Positions 48,889 to 57,512 of a stretch of DNA of 64,000 nucleotides are shown piece after piece. Position numbers and translations under genes: made by a program. The notes below the pieces were generated by a model, which searched no databases, had not been told where the DNA came from, and was given only the letters and a program-made list of their open reading frames with translations. Positions within the stretch are counted from its first letter, which is position 1; each line of letters begins with the position of its first letter. Origin of the DNA: Candidatus Pantoea haifensis (GTDB lineage: Bacteria > Pseudomonadota > Gammaproteobacteria > Enterobacterales > Enterobacteriaceae); contig JAGTWN010000004.1 of assembly GCA_018842655.1 (NCBI GenBank), positions 3,472,001 to 3,536,000 on the forward strand, written 5' to 3'.

Positions 48889-49346
48889 AACGCTCCTGTC
48901 TGGCTCTCTTTTAGGGTAATGCATTCCTGACATTTGCCAAATCAACAGACGCTATTCAGAGAAAATTGCTGATTTTTATCGCGACAGAACCGATTTTTAT
49001 TGGGCCTGGAGTGGATATTCTGGATGAAGTGAATGTCTGTTGTGCTTTCACATCGGCAGATCCGCTGATTCACAGCCAGAAGCAACGCCTGACAATGCGT
49101 TAGCGCGCGCATTTTTTCTGACAGGCTGTATGCAAAAGGTTAGCGAATGAGTCACCCTTTCAGCGGTTATTCCCACCATGCTGTCGGCTCGTGAGCCGAA
49201 AGTATTTCAGACAGCACAGGTGTTGTTTAACCGGACGCCGACCCAGCGGAACGTGGCGTTCGCCAGCCGGACGCCTGCGATTTTGCTATTTTGGTGTTTG
49301 TATTAAGCGATTCTGCTCTCGCAGGCGCAGTGGCGAAACCGCCCCA
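48889..49346. other. 458-base gap
   Basis: No gene is supported. A plus-strand 92-codon frame (49191-49469) runs opposite the YbaK-like gene and has no recognisable content. Confidence 0.5.
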
Positions 49347-49810
49347 CTAGCCTGTTTCGCACACATCAACCCATTTTGCTGCGGTCAGATCCGCCATTTG
49401 CTGCGGTGTAATGCGAACGGCGCTATGGATGGCGCCTGCTGCAGGCAAGACTTCATCAAAGCGACGTAGCGACACATCGCAATAAACAGTAAGCGGATTT
49501 TCCAGACCAAAAGGACACACGCCACCAACGGGATGGCCAGTCCAGTTAATCACTTCATCTACGCTTAACATGCGGGCTTTAGCCCCAGCGCCGCTTTTAA
49601 CTTGCGGTTATCAAGACGCGCATCGCCGCGTGTCACAATCAATACGACTTCGTTTTTTACTTTTAATGACAGGGTCTTGGCGATCTGCCCCGGCGTCACG
49701 CCGTGAGCGCGTGCCGCCATTTCAACGGTGGCGGTGCTTTCTGGCATCTCAATGATGCCAATTTCAGGGGCGTGTTCGGCAAAGAACTGGCGTACCGACT
49801 CCAGACTCAT
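49347..49810 (-). pseudogene. YbaK/EbsC-family aminoacyl-tRNA deacylase, frameshifted
   Basis: This predicted trans-editing deacylase removes wrong amino acids from tRNA. The start is M-S-L-E-S-V-R-Q-F-F at 49810, with GGAGAAAAAG before it. The conserved Lys region IAKTLSLKVKNEVVLIVTRGD is followed by a break at a four-G run (C at 49583-49586 on plus). Five G gives A-A-L-G-A-K-A-R-M-L-S-V-D-E-V and the family hallmark GGVCPFGL. Corrected length is 154 residues, the normal size. It could prefer Cys-tRNA(Pro) or another substrate; sequence alone does not decide. It is probably intact. Confidence 0.88.
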
Positions 49811-49907
49811 CTTTTTCTCCATGCTGATTGAAGGCATAAAAACTGCCATAAGCCTTCAACGCTGTAAACGAGATAAAGAGAGAATTCACATCAAAAGAGA
49901 GTAAAAA

Positions 49908-50699
49908 TCAGGCGGAATTCAGCGTGCAGTTACCACACTGTGCGACATCAGGAATGCGATAACGCTGACAACAGCTGCGGCGCACCATCTGGCCGTTGTG
50001 TGGCAGCATAGTGCGGTAGAGGGGATTATCACTGCCGTCGCGTAAATTGCGGGTGAAAAACAGCGTCTGTTCCAGTTGCAGCACCACAGATGCTTCCAGC
50101 TGATTTTTCAGTTCGCCCAGAAACCAGTGGAACGAGAAGCCCATGTTATTCCAGATTAAGCGCGCATTAATGTCACCGTGCTGCGTTATCCCGGTGACCA
50201 CCGGGATAAGATGCTGCTGAATCAGCCGATCGATACGTTGCGGGGCATTAAAATAACGCGCCTCTTCATCTTCCTGTGCATCGATCCAGAAGGCACAGGG
50301 ATGACCATTTTCATGAAATTCTACGCGAATATGCTGCGGCGAGCAGTCCAGCGCACGAGACGCTTGCAGCAGCGCCAGCATCAGCGGTGGCACCAGCAAG
50401 CCAAAATACCACTGCGCCCATAACGATTGCACCGGTTTGGCTTCAGGCGTGACATCAGTATGGTTGCGATAAAGATGATCGCTGTAACGTTGAGCGAGGG
50501 CGGTGAAGGCGTCAGTGTGTGACCATTCCGCGAGCGTTAAAGTCGGTGCGCCAGGTTGGCCAAATTTAATCGTGTCCAGCATATAGCTGTAATGCGAGCG
50601 CATCAGCTCAGTAAGCTCATCAGCTAACGCGCGCGGCTTCTGCATAAAAATGACCGGAAGGGCGCTAAAACGATGTTTTTCCTGGATAACAATAGCCAT
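49908..50699 (-). CDS. fhuF: FhuF siderophore-iron (ferric) reductase
   Basis: FhuF is a 2Fe-2S protein that reduces iron from hydroxamate siderophores in the cytosol. The 263 residues match E. coli FhuF, including SLWAQWYFGLLVPPLMLALL and the unusual C-terminal cluster motif RSCCQRYRIPDVAQCGNC (C-C-x10-C-x2-C). I take the start M-A-I-V-I-Q at 50699; an ATG four codons upstream is possible. A Fur box at 50736-50754 predicts repression by iron. In E. coli fhuF lies in the same neighbourhood, close to rsmC. Confidence 0.95.
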   Translation of the reverse strand: MAIVIQEKHRFSALPVIFMQKPRALADELTELMRSHYSYMLDTIKFGQPGAPTLTLAEWSHTDAFTALAQRYSDHLYRNHTDVTPEAKPVQSLWAQWYFGLLVPPLMLALLQASRALDCSPQHIRVEFHENGHPCAFWIDAQEDEEARYFNAPQRIDRLIQQHLIPVVTGITQHGDINARLIWNNMGFSFHWFLGELKNQLEASVVLQLEQTLFFTRNLRDGSDNPLYRTMLPHNGQMVRRSCCQRYRIPDVAQCGNCTLNSA

Positions 50700-50735
50700 G
50701 CCGACTCGCATCGAAACAGACGTGTAGATAAGAAA

Positions 50736-50754
50736 GCAAATGATAATCGTTATT
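50736..50754 (-). promoter_or_regulatory. Fur box upstream of fhuF
   Basis: gcaaatgataatcgttatt matches the 19-base Fur consensus at 15 positions, with an intact ATGATAATC core. It lies 37 bases upstream of the fhuF start. Confidence 0.82.
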
Positions 50755-50896
50755 GATTCTATCTACAAGTCAGCCAGCGTAAAGAACACTCACAGGATAA
50801 AAGCCACGGGTTATTCAGCCAGAAACCGGAATTTACCGATAAGAAAGGTGCAAATAAATAAAAGGGCAATATTAATGCCCTTTCAGATGGATGCGA

Positions 50897-51994
50897 TTAA
50901 TGTACTTCGCCAGAGGAAAGCGTATGCGTTTTAGGTAAATCTTCCCAGGCAAGTATGGTATTTCTGCCCTGGTTTTTCGCAACATATAAAGCGCGATCGG
51001 CGTTAGCGACCGCTTGATCAAATTCATTATCGTAAATAGGTGCAATCCCGGCACTAATAGTGACATGGGTTGAAACCCGCTCATTAAATCGGTGCGGAAT
51101 TTCTAAATCGACCACATATTGACGAATTCTTTCAGCCAGCTTCATGGCAATTGAGGCATTAACATTGGTCATTAAAACCAGGAACTCTTCACCACCATAA
51201 CGCGTGACGACATCGCGTGAACGCACGGCATCACGAATGGCTACCGATACCCGAGCCAGTGCCTGATCGCCCATCGCATGGCCGTAATTGTCGTTGTAGG
51301 CCTTAAAGTGATCGATATCCAACAGCAAAACATAATGGCTGCCCGCATGGTTAACCAGTATGTTGTCCAGTCGGTTTTTCAAACCGCGTCGGTTATAGAG
51401 TCCGGTGAGGGGATCGAGCATACTCAGATCGCTAAATGTCTCTTTTTCTTCATATAGTTGGCGCATCAGGCGCAGGGTAAAGTTATCGGCACGGCGGCGC
51501 ATGAGGTGCTGTAAAGAAAAGCCGATCAGCGGCAGTGCAATGGTTAACATAATCAAGCCGAAATGCTCACCATCATCCAGTAGCAGGACGGTTAACACCG
51601 GTGGTGTGATATGCAGGCAAAATGCCATTAAATAATCGCTCAGCGCGATGGCGCTAATAAAGAAAACGCTTAACAGGCTGATGATCAAAAAACTGCCGTC
51701 GAAATAAAACACCAAATGGTAGCGGTAGTTAATATGCCACGCCCACAGCGCGCCAAGTATCAACGCAACAGGATTTAATAACGGAAATTTTAGTTTAGGC
51801 TTCATTAAACACGAGATTAACGTCGTTGCACTAAAAAAAGCCACGATGGCAACCGGAAGTGTTATTTCATTTTTTGCCGCATCCATCAGGGGTAACAGGC
51901 AAAATAGTGATACAGCGACATTTAAAAACAAAAAAAGCATCAGCGAAAGCCGATATTTGCTGTGTTTCAATTCATCATAAGATTCTAATTTCAT
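50897..51994 (-). CDS. Membrane-bound diguanylate cyclase (GGDEF)
   Basis: The enzyme makes the second messenger cyclic di-GMP from two GTP. The 365 residues have about six N-terminal hydrophobic segments (residues 15-165) forming an unnamed membrane sensor. A GGDEF domain follows, with DPLTGLYNRRGL, the active-site loop RYGGEEF (near 280) and the inhibitory site RSRD five residues before it, so both catalysis and product inhibition look intact. I start at M-K-L-E-S-Y at 51994; the frame is open to 52060. No phosphodiesterase is adjacent. It sits between two Fur-boxed genes but has no visible Fur box of its own. Confidence 0.9.
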   Translation of the reverse strand: MKLESYDELKHSKYRLSLMLFLFLNVAVSLFCLLPLMDAAKNEITLPVAIVAFFSATTLISCLMKPKLKFPLLNPVALILGALWAWHINYRYHLVFYFDGSFLIISLLSVFFISAIALSDYLMAFCLHITPPVLTVLLLDDGEHFGLIMLTIALPLIGFSLQHLMRRRADNFTLRLMRQLYEEKETFSDLSMLDPLTGLYNRRGLKNRLDNILVNHAGSHYVLLLDIDHFKAYNDNYGHAMGDQALARVSVAIRDAVRSRDVVTRYGGEEFLVLMTNVNASIAMKLAERIRQYVVDLEIPHRFNERVSTHVTISAGIAPIYDNEFDQAVANADRALYVAKNQGRNTILAWEDLPKTHTLSSGEVH

Positions 51995-52185
51995 TATAAA
52001 TACTCGTGACGGCCCTGAAATACCAAAGCGCAAACCGGCAGAAAATATTCTTCCGGACAATAAGCAAATTATTGCTGTGTTATGGAATCTGTTATCGGTC
52101 GCAATCTAGCATTTTCCAACTGGTCTGTCATCTTCCCAACTGGTCAAAACAAAAACAGGCTGCAGAATGAGAAAAATTATCATAT

Positions 52186-52204
52186 GATAATGGGAATGAT
52201 TATC
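52186..52204 (+). promoter_or_regulatory. Fur box upstream of the small membrane protein gene
   Basis: gataatgggaatgattatc matches the Fur consensus at 16 of 19 positions and is nearly palindromic. It ends 16 bases before the ATG at 52221. Confidence 0.85.
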
Positions 52205-52220
52205 ACTTGAGGTTAGGGCG

Positions 52221-52505
52221 ATGGTGATGGCGATTGTTGCCGCCTGCGGCTTGTGGGGATTTAGCTGGATGATGGGAAAGCGACTGGATAGCGCCTGGGG
52301 CGTATTGTTGCCGTGTGCGGCAATGCCATTATTTGCGCTGTGGGGACCAAGTTTTAGTCAGTGGCGTATTGTGATGATTGTCGCGCTGTTACTGACGATT
52401 GTGATGCTGTTTAATCAACGTCTGCGTCACTATTTGCTGCTGCCGTCGTGTCTGGCATTAGCGGGTGGTTTAGCGGCGGTTTCAGTGAATTTTAACGTGT
52501 TATAA
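52221..52505 (+). CDS. Small inner-membrane protein (DUF1435-like, YjjZ position)
   Basis: The protein has 94 residues and about three membrane segments (about 1-18, 28-42, 48-62 and 72-90, some may pair). It contains a charged loop around QRLRHYLLLP. A GAGG site lies eight bases upstream. In E. coli the Fur-regulated gene yjjZ lies between fhuF and rsmC, and this gene has the same position, size class and a strong Fur box. I infer it is the counterpart but cannot confirm the family from sequence alone. Function is unknown; iron limitation should induce it. Confidence 0.65.
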   Translation: MVMAIVAACGLWGFSWMMGKRLDSAWGVLLPCAAMPLFALWGPSFSQWRIVMIVALLLTIVMLFNQRLRHYLLLPSCLALAGGLAAVSVNFNVL

Positions 52506-52552
52506 CCCGGAAAAACGGGAAAAGAGTAACAGAGAAGAGAGGATGACAACGT

Positions 52553-52639
52553 TGGTGCGAAGAGAGGGACTTGAACCCTCACGTCCGTTAAGACACTAAC
52601 ACCTGAAGCTAGCGCGTCTACCAATTCCGCCACCTTCGC
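52553..52639 (-). tRNA. leuV: tRNA-Leu(CAG), copy 3 in transcription order
   Basis: This 87-base class II tRNA has an encoded CCA. The acceptor GCGAAGG pairs with the 3' end, and the anticodon stem CTAGC/GTTAG (with a C-G to G-T style mismatch at one pair) encloses TTCAGGT, anticodon CAG. It is identical to the two other copies. In E. coli the same trio is leuV-leuP-leuQ; which symbol belongs to which copy is a guess. Confidence 0.95.
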
Positions 52640-52667
52640 ATCGAGTTGTCTTTTCATATCACCGCAA

Positions 52668-52754
52668 TGGTGCGAAGAGAGGGACTTGAACCCTCACGTC
52701 CGTTAAGACACTAACACCTGAAGCTAGCGCGTCTACCAATTCCGCCACCTTCGC
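52668..52754 (-). tRNA. leuP: tRNA-Leu(CAG), middle copy
   Basis: Identical over all 87 bases to its neighbours, with anticodon CAG and encoded CCA. It is separated from them by 28 and 31 bases of unrelated spacer, consistent with one polycistronic tRNA transcript cut by processing nucleases. Confidence 0.95.
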
Positions 52755-52785
52755 GCAGTGCTGTGCGATATGAAACATGTGATTT

Positions 52786-52872
52786 TGGTGCGAAGAGAGG
52801 GACTTGAACCCTCACGTCCGTTAAGACACTAACACCTGAAGCTAGCGCGTCTACCAATTCCGCCACCTTCGC
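52786..52872 (-). tRNA. leuQ: tRNA-Leu(CAG), first copy in transcription order
   Basis: Identical 87-base tRNA-Leu with anticodon CAG. Being at the highest coordinate on the minus strand it is transcribed first, so the shared promoter must lie between 52873 and rsmC. Confidence 0.95.
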
Positions 52873-53025
52873 ATACCCGTAATACATGACAGTATTACAA
52901 CCACGGAGGCGCATTTTAGAGATTTTACTCAATGCGTCAACAGATATTTCGCGGCGATGAAACGATCGCTGCAAAAAGCAACGTTTTCACCGCCGTGACG
53001 GTAAAGATACCGCGATGACAGCGGA

Positions 53026-54057
53026 TTAACGCCCTTTAGCACCGCGTCCGTAGACGGCGCGATAAACTTTGAAGCGGCCGGTTTGCGCCAGCACTTCATG
53101 GTTGCCAAAGGTTTCATCCAGCACTTGCGGATAAGGCAGGAAGGCGTTCGCGACGATACGAAGTTCGCCACCGCTGTTAAGGTGTTTAACCGCACCGCGA
53201 ATCAAGGTTTGCGCGGCATCAAGGCTGGTTTGCATCCCTTCATGGAACGGCGGGTTGGAGATAATCAAATCGAAGCGCCCGGTTACGTCGGAAAAGACGT
53301 TACTGGCAAACACCTCACCTTCCAGGCCGTTCGCTGCCAGCGTCGCTTTGCTGGCTTCAATCGCGGCGGCGTGCACGTCACACAGCCACAAACGCACTTT
53401 GGGTGAGTGGCGAGGCAATGACGCGGCAATTACCCCGGCACCACAGCCGATATCCAGCACTTTGCCTTTGGTATGCGGTGTTAAGGTAGATAACAGCAGC
53501 GCACTGCCTGTATCCAGCCCGTCACGACTGAAAACACCCGGCAGCGTATGGATGGTGAGATCGTCTAACTGATAGCTGTTGTCGAACGTACTGGCATCAA
53601 ACGTCGGCTGTGTCTCCAGTCGACCATGATAGAGGCCGCAGCGACGCGCGCTGTCGATCTTCTCAAGTTTGACCCATTTTTCCAGCATGCCTTCGGCGCT
53701 GCGCACGCCGCTGCGGTTTTCACCCACAACAAACACATCACAGCCGACCGGCAGCAGTGCCAGCAGGTTTTCCAACTGGAACTGCACTTCGGGTTTATTT
53801 TTGGTCCAGAAGTACACCAGCGTATCGCAGCCCTGCACATCTTCCGCCTGTGCGACCAGCCCATAACGTGCCTGCTCACCCATACGGCGACTCAGGTTTT
53901 GCCAGTGATGATATTGCTGGGTATGCACCCGCGACGAGGCGGTTTCCAACTGAGCGGGCAGGTCATCCTGCAAATCGCCAGCAAACAAAACGTGGCGAGT
54001 GGTAAATTCATCACTGTGGCGCAGAATAACTTCGCTGGCCGGGGTAAAAGCAGACAT
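53026..54057 (-). CDS. rsmC: 16S rRNA (guanine1207-N2)-methyltransferase RsmC
   Basis: RsmC methylates G1207 of 16S rRNA in the assembled 30S subunit using S-adenosylmethionine. From the ATG at 54057 ([10 protein letters not shown]) the product is 343 residues, exactly the E. coli length. The C-terminal domain has the SAM motif [13 protein letters not shown] near 200-212 and the catalytic [14 protein letters not shown] near 261-274. The N-terminal domain is the degenerate duplicate. The frame extends 49 codons upstream without family match. Confidence 0.96.
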   Translation of the reverse strand: MSAFTPASEVILRHSDEFTTRHVLFAGDLQDDLPAQLETASSRVHTQQYHHWQNLSRRMGEQARYGLVAQAEDVQGCDTLVYFWTKNKPEVQFQLENLLALLPVGCDVFVVGENRSGVRSAEGMLEKWVKLEKIDSARRCGLYHGRLETQPTFDASTFDNSYQLDDLTIHTLPGVFSRDGLDTGSALLLSTLTPHTKGKVLDIGCGAGVIAASLPRHSPKVRLWLCDVHAAAIEASKATLAANGLEGEVFASNVFSDVTGRFDLIISNPPFHEGMQTSLDAAQTLIRGAVKHLNSGGELRIVANAFLPYPQVLDETFGNHEVLAQTGRFKVYRAVYGRGAKGR

Positions 54058-54163
54058 GTAGGACTCCTGTAAGATCTGAACGGCGATTATAGTGGTTTGT
54101 TGGCGCATGTTCGATGGGTTTGCTAGCATAGCGTCGCATTCAGGCAGCAGAGCAGGTAACTCC

Positions 54164-54573
54164 ATGACGTCCAGGCGCGACTGGCTTTTACAGCAAATAG
54201 GCATTACGCAGTATCAACTGCGACGCCCGCGGGTGTTTCATGGCGAAATTGCCGTCACGCTGGCACCGAATACGCAGTTAGTGATTGTCGCTGAAACGCC
54301 ACCCGGCTTGCAGGAACCGCTGATCCTGGATGTTCTGCATGCACTCAATCTGCACAGCACGCAGGTGATGGTGGTCACGCCGGAACAGCTGCAGATGCTG
54401 CCAGAAAAGCTGAACTGTATGGGCTGGTTGCTCGGCGTGGAGAGTGAACAAGCGTTTAATGGCGTCGCTTTATCGACGGCCTCCTCAATGAACTGATCAG
54501 CAGCGGCGCGGCAAAGCGCGCGCTCTGGCAACAGATGTGTAAACATGACAGCCATCTCTTTTCTCACCCCTGA
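54164..54573 (+). pseudogene. holD: DNA polymerase III psi subunit HolD, frameshifted near the C-terminus
   Basis: Psi links the clamp loader to chi (HolC). The start is M-T-S-R-R-D-W, the known N-terminus. The frame is lost near 54483-54490, where gcctcctcaatgaa reads A-S-S-M-N-stop. One extra C (tcc ctc aat gaa) gives S-T-A-S-L-N-E-L-I-S-S-G-A-A-K-R-A-L-W-Q-Q and a stop at 54573, for 136 residues (E. coli 137). The corrected 3' end overlaps rimI by 29 bases, as it does in E. coli. As read, the protein would lose its last 27 residues. A sequencing error is likely. Confidence 0.9.
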
Positions 54574-54985
54574 CGATCTCAAACAGGCTCTGGCGATTGA
54601 ACAACGTAGCCACGCTTTTCCCTGGAGTGAGCAGACTTTTGCCAGCAATCACGGCGAGCGTTTTTTAAATTTTCGGCTTGATGTGGACGGTAAGATGGCT
54701 GCTTTCGCTATCACTCAGGTCGTGCTGGATGAAGCATCGCTATTCAATATTGCGGTCGATCCCGCTTATCAGCGACGCGGTTTAGGCCGTCAGCTGTTGC
54801 AGCACGTGATTGATCAACTGCTACAGCGCGACGTCATGACGTTGTGGCTGGAAGTGCGCGCCTCTAACCATCCGGCAATTGCGCTCTACGAACAGTTAGA
54901 CTTTAACCAGGTCAGCCGCCGCCCCAACTATTATCCTGCCGCCAGCGGACGCGAAGATGCGATTATTATGGCGCTGACGCTGTAA
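54545..54985 (+). CDS. rimI: Ribosomal protein S18-alanine N-acetyltransferase RimI
   Basis: RimI acetylates the N-terminal alanine of ribosomal protein bS18 using acetyl-CoA. The GNAT protein has 146 residues. The acetyl-CoA loop is AYQRRGLGRQLL near 77-88, followed by LEVRASNHPAIALYEQLDF, with the catalytic Glu region and Tyr present. It overlaps the corrected holD end by 29 bases, so the two are translationally coupled. Confidence 0.96.
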   Translation: MTAISFLTPDDLKQALAIEQRSHAFPWSEQTFASNHGERFLNFRLDVDGKMAAFAITQVVLDEASLFNIAVDPAYQRRGLGRQLLQHVIDQLLQRDVMTLWLEVRASNHPAIALYEQLDFNQVSRRPNYYPAASGREDAIIMALTL

Positions 54986-55002
54986 GGACCTAAGGAGTTT
55001 TG

Positions 55003-55683
55003 ATGTTAAACAATTGGGATTGCATCCTGTTTGATGCTGACGATACGCTTTTCCATTTCGATGCCTATGCCGGATTACAACGCCTCTTCGCCGGTTATGA
55101 TGTGCACTTTACCGATCAGGATTACGCAGATTATCAGGCCGTGAATAAACCTTTGTGGGTCGATTACCAGAACGGCGCGATTTCTGCTTTGCAGCTGCAA
55201 ACCCGTCGTTTTCACGGCTGGAGTGAAAAACTCAGTATTTCGCCTGAAGTGCTTAACAGCGGTTTCCTTACCGCAATGGCTGAGATCTGCACGCCACTGG
55301 CAGGCGCGGTCAGCCTGATGAAGCTGCTTCATGGCAAGGTCAGGATGGGCATTATCACCAACGGTTTTACCGCTTTGCAGCAGACGCGTTTAGAGCGCAC
55401 CGGCTTTCGCGACTATTTCGACGCTTTGGTGATCTCGGAGCAGGTCGGTGTCCCCAAACCGGACGCAAAGATTTTTGATCATGCCCTGGCGTTGATGGGT
55501 AATCCCCATCGTGAACGTGTGTTGATGGTGGGGGATACGCCTGAGTCAGATATTCTCGGCGGCATGAATGCAGGGTTAAAAACCTGCTGGCTCGATCACG
55601 GCACCCGCCCGTTGCCTGCGCATATTACGCCAACCTGGCAGGTCAAAAGTTTGAGCGAACTGGAAGCCATTCTTAACGCGTAA
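55003..55683 (+). CDS. yjjG: YjjG pyrimidine nucleotidase (HAD family)
   Basis: YjjG is a haloacid dehalogenase-type 5'-nucleotidase (UMP, dUMP, dTMP) that also clears non-canonical nucleotides. The 226 residues have motif I DADDTLF near 9-15, motif II ITNGF near 112, and motif [20 protein letters not shown] with [10 protein letters not shown] near 175. The ATG at 55003 follows an AAGGAG site; the TTG at 55000 is an alternative. It lies downstream of rimI in the same order as E. coli, but no prfC follows. An intrinsic terminator ends the unit. Confidence 0.95.
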   Translation: MLNNWDCILFDADDTLFHFDAYAGLQRLFAGYDVHFTDQDYADYQAVNKPLWVDYQNGAISALQLQTRRFHGWSEKLSISPEVLNSGFLTAMAEICTPLAGAVSLMKLLHGKVRMGIITNGFTALQQTRLERTGFRDYFDALVISEQVGVPKPDAKIFDHALALMGNPHRERVLMVGDTPESDILGGMNAGLKTCWLDHGTRPLPAHITPTWQVKSLSELEAILNA

Positions 55684-55708
55684 AGGCAATCCGGTACACG
55701 AATACTAA

Positions 55709-55737
55709 AAACCACCCTGTTTCCGGGTGGTTTTTTT
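55709..55737. terminator. Intrinsic terminator between yjjG and ytjB
   Basis: The stem aaaccaccc/gggtggttt closes over tgtttcc and is followed by a long T-run on the plus strand. An A-run on the other side makes it usable for the convergent ytjB as well. Confidence 0.9.
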
Positions 55738-55753
55738 GTCTGCGGCACATGGC

Positions 55754-56413
55754 TTAAGGCGTTTTCTCCGGACCTGACTGCTCTTCGTCGCGATCCTCTT
55801 TTACCGGTGTACTGGCCGTCAACAAAAATGGCGATTGTTGCCAGCGCGTGCGGCGATCGCGCAGTAAAGTACGGGTAAGAATGATGCCGATAGCCAGCGC
55901 CAGTAACATCATCAAACGCAAAATATTGGTGGTGTTATCGACCTGGCGTGATTCTGTTACCAGCACGTGTGTATCCAGCGTGACGCGCAGAAAACCCAGC
56001 GGCCCTTCATTGCCTTCAAGTGGCTGGACAATCTGATGGTTGAAGTAGCTGCCGGCGCGCTTGCCATCCAGCGCAAGACGATCGCGAACGGTAATATTTT
56101 CACCGCTGTGTGCGACTAAACTGCCATTATCGTCGTAAACTGAGGCGTCAAGGATACGGCTGTTAACAGTCATGCGATCCAGGATAGCTTCAATTTTACT
56201 GCGATTATCTTCGCTGTTATCCATCAGCGGTTGCAGACTAAAGGCGACCTGATTCGTCAGCGTATGCGCAAGCTCATCGACCTGCTCAGAGCGAGCCATT
56301 TGATGACCGAGGCTAAACCAGGATGCGCCCTGCATCAGAACGACTAACAGCGCCATTGAGATAAGAACAATTACCGTGCGATGTAAGCGAAATTTCAGTG
56401 CGGTTTTAGCCAT
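55754..56413 (-). CDS. ytjB: YtjB (Smp) inner-membrane protein
   Basis: This 219-residue protein of the SMP_2 family has two membrane segments (about 12-32 and 163-182) flanking a periplasmic PAS/dCache-like domain of about 130 residues. There is a charged cytosolic tail. Its function is unknown. It is divergent from serB, as in E. coli, and its N-terminus M-A-K-T-A-L-K-F-R-L-H fits the family. Confidence 0.9.
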   Translation of the reverse strand: MAKTALKFRLHRTVIVLISMALLVVLMQGASWFSLGHQMARSEQVDELAHTLTNQVAFSLQPLMDNSEDNRSKIEAILDRMTVNSRILDASVYDDNGSLVAHSGENITVRDRLALDGKRAGSYFNHQIVQPLEGNEGPLGFLRVTLDTHVLVTESRQVDNTTNILRLMMLLALAIGIILTRTLLRDRRTRWQQSPFLLTASTPVKEDRDEEQSGPEKTP

Positions 56414-56520
56414 CGATAATCCGTGTCGTGTCCCAACAGAAAGCCTGGAGATTATGTTGCCAGAAGCAGCGCAGACAAGGTAGCCTCTTGCGTGGTTTTG
56501 TTGTGCCTACAGGAGCTCTA

Positions 56521-57498
56521 ATGCCAAATCGTCTTACCTGGTGCGATCTGCCCGCCGATGTTTCACTCTGGCCGGGTCTGCCCCTTTCCCTTAGCGGTGA
56601 TGAAGTGATGCCGCTGGATTACCGCGCTGGTCGAACAGGCTGGCTGCTTTACGGTCGTGGACTGGATAAACAGCGGCTGACCGATTATCAGCGCCAGCTC
56701 GGTGCCGCAATGGTCATTGTCAGCGCCTGGAACGTGGATGAGTATCAGGTGATTCGCCTGGCAGGCTCGCTAACGCCGTTAGCCAGCCAACTGGCACACG
56801 ATACCGGACTGGATGTTGCGCCGTTGGGCAAAATCCCCCATCTGAAAACGCCCGGTCTGCTGGTGATGGACATGGATTCCACCGCGATTCAAATCGAATG
56901 CATTGATGAAATTGCGAAACTGGCCGGCAGTGGCGATTTGGTAGCGGAAGTGACCGAACGCGCCATGCGCGGTGAGCTGGATTTCACCGCCAGCCTGCGC
57001 CAGCGCGTGGCGACGCTCAAAGGCGCAGACGCCAATATATTAAAGCAGGTACGTGACGAATTGCCGTTGATGCCGGGCTTAACCCCTCTGGTGCAGAAGC
57101 TACAGGCGCTTGGCTGGCAGGTCGCCATTGCATCCGGTGGTTTTACCTATTACGCCGAATATCTGCGTGACAGGTTACATCTTGCGGCCATTGTCGCAAA
57201 TGAACTGGAAATTCGTGACGGCAAGCTGACCGGTGACGTGACGGGCCCTATCGTTGATGCCCAATATAAAGCCGACACGCTGAAAAAACTGGCGCAGCGT
57301 TTTGATATCGCACCAGAACAAACCGTGGCGATAGGCGATGGTGCTAATGATCTGCTGATGATTAAAGCGTCAGCACTCGGCATCGCCTATCATGCTAAAC
57401 CCAGGGTGAATGAGCAGACGTCCGTCACCATTCGCCATGCCGATTTAATGGGTGTGTTCTGCATCCTGAGCGGCAGTCTGATTCATGAAGAGCGTTAA
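56521..57498 (+). CDS. serB: Phosphoserine phosphatase SerB
   Basis: SerB removes phosphate from O-phosphoserine, the last step of serine synthesis. From the ATG at 56521 (M-P-N-R-L-T-W-C-D-L-P) it has 325 residues (E. coli 322). There is an N-terminal ACT-like domain. The HAD core follows, with DMDSTAIQIECID (nucleophile Asp near 118), the SGGFTYYAEYL loop near 205, and IGDGANDL near 275. The frame is open to 56428, but the extra residues have no family match. Confidence 0.97.
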   Translation: MPNRLTWCDLPADVSLWPGLPLSLSGDEVMPLDYRAGRTGWLLYGRGLDKQRLTDYQRQLGAAMVIVSAWNVDEYQVIRLAGSLTPLASQLAHDTGLDVAPLGKIPHLKTPGLLVMDMDSTAIQIECIDEIAKLAGSGDLVAEVTERAMRGELDFTASLRQRVATLKGADANILKQVRDELPLMPGLTPLVQKLQALGWQVAIASGGFTYYAEYLRDRLHLAAIVANELEIRDGKLTGDVTGPIVDAQYKADTLKKLAQRFDIAPEQTVAIGDGANDLLMIKASALGIAYHAKPRVNEQTSVTIRHADLMGVFCILSGSLIHEER

Positions 57499-57512
57499 CA
57501 AGAGGTACTGAT

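Noticed and set aside
52553-52872. Regularly spaced repeats that could suggest a CRISPR array
   Set aside because: The three 87-base repeats fold as tRNA-Leu(CAG) and have no cas genes nearby.
52430-52974. Two minus-strand frames (75 and 87 codons) with a shared repeated peptide
   Set aside because: The repeated peptide is just the translated tRNA-Leu(CAG) genes; no protein is expected.
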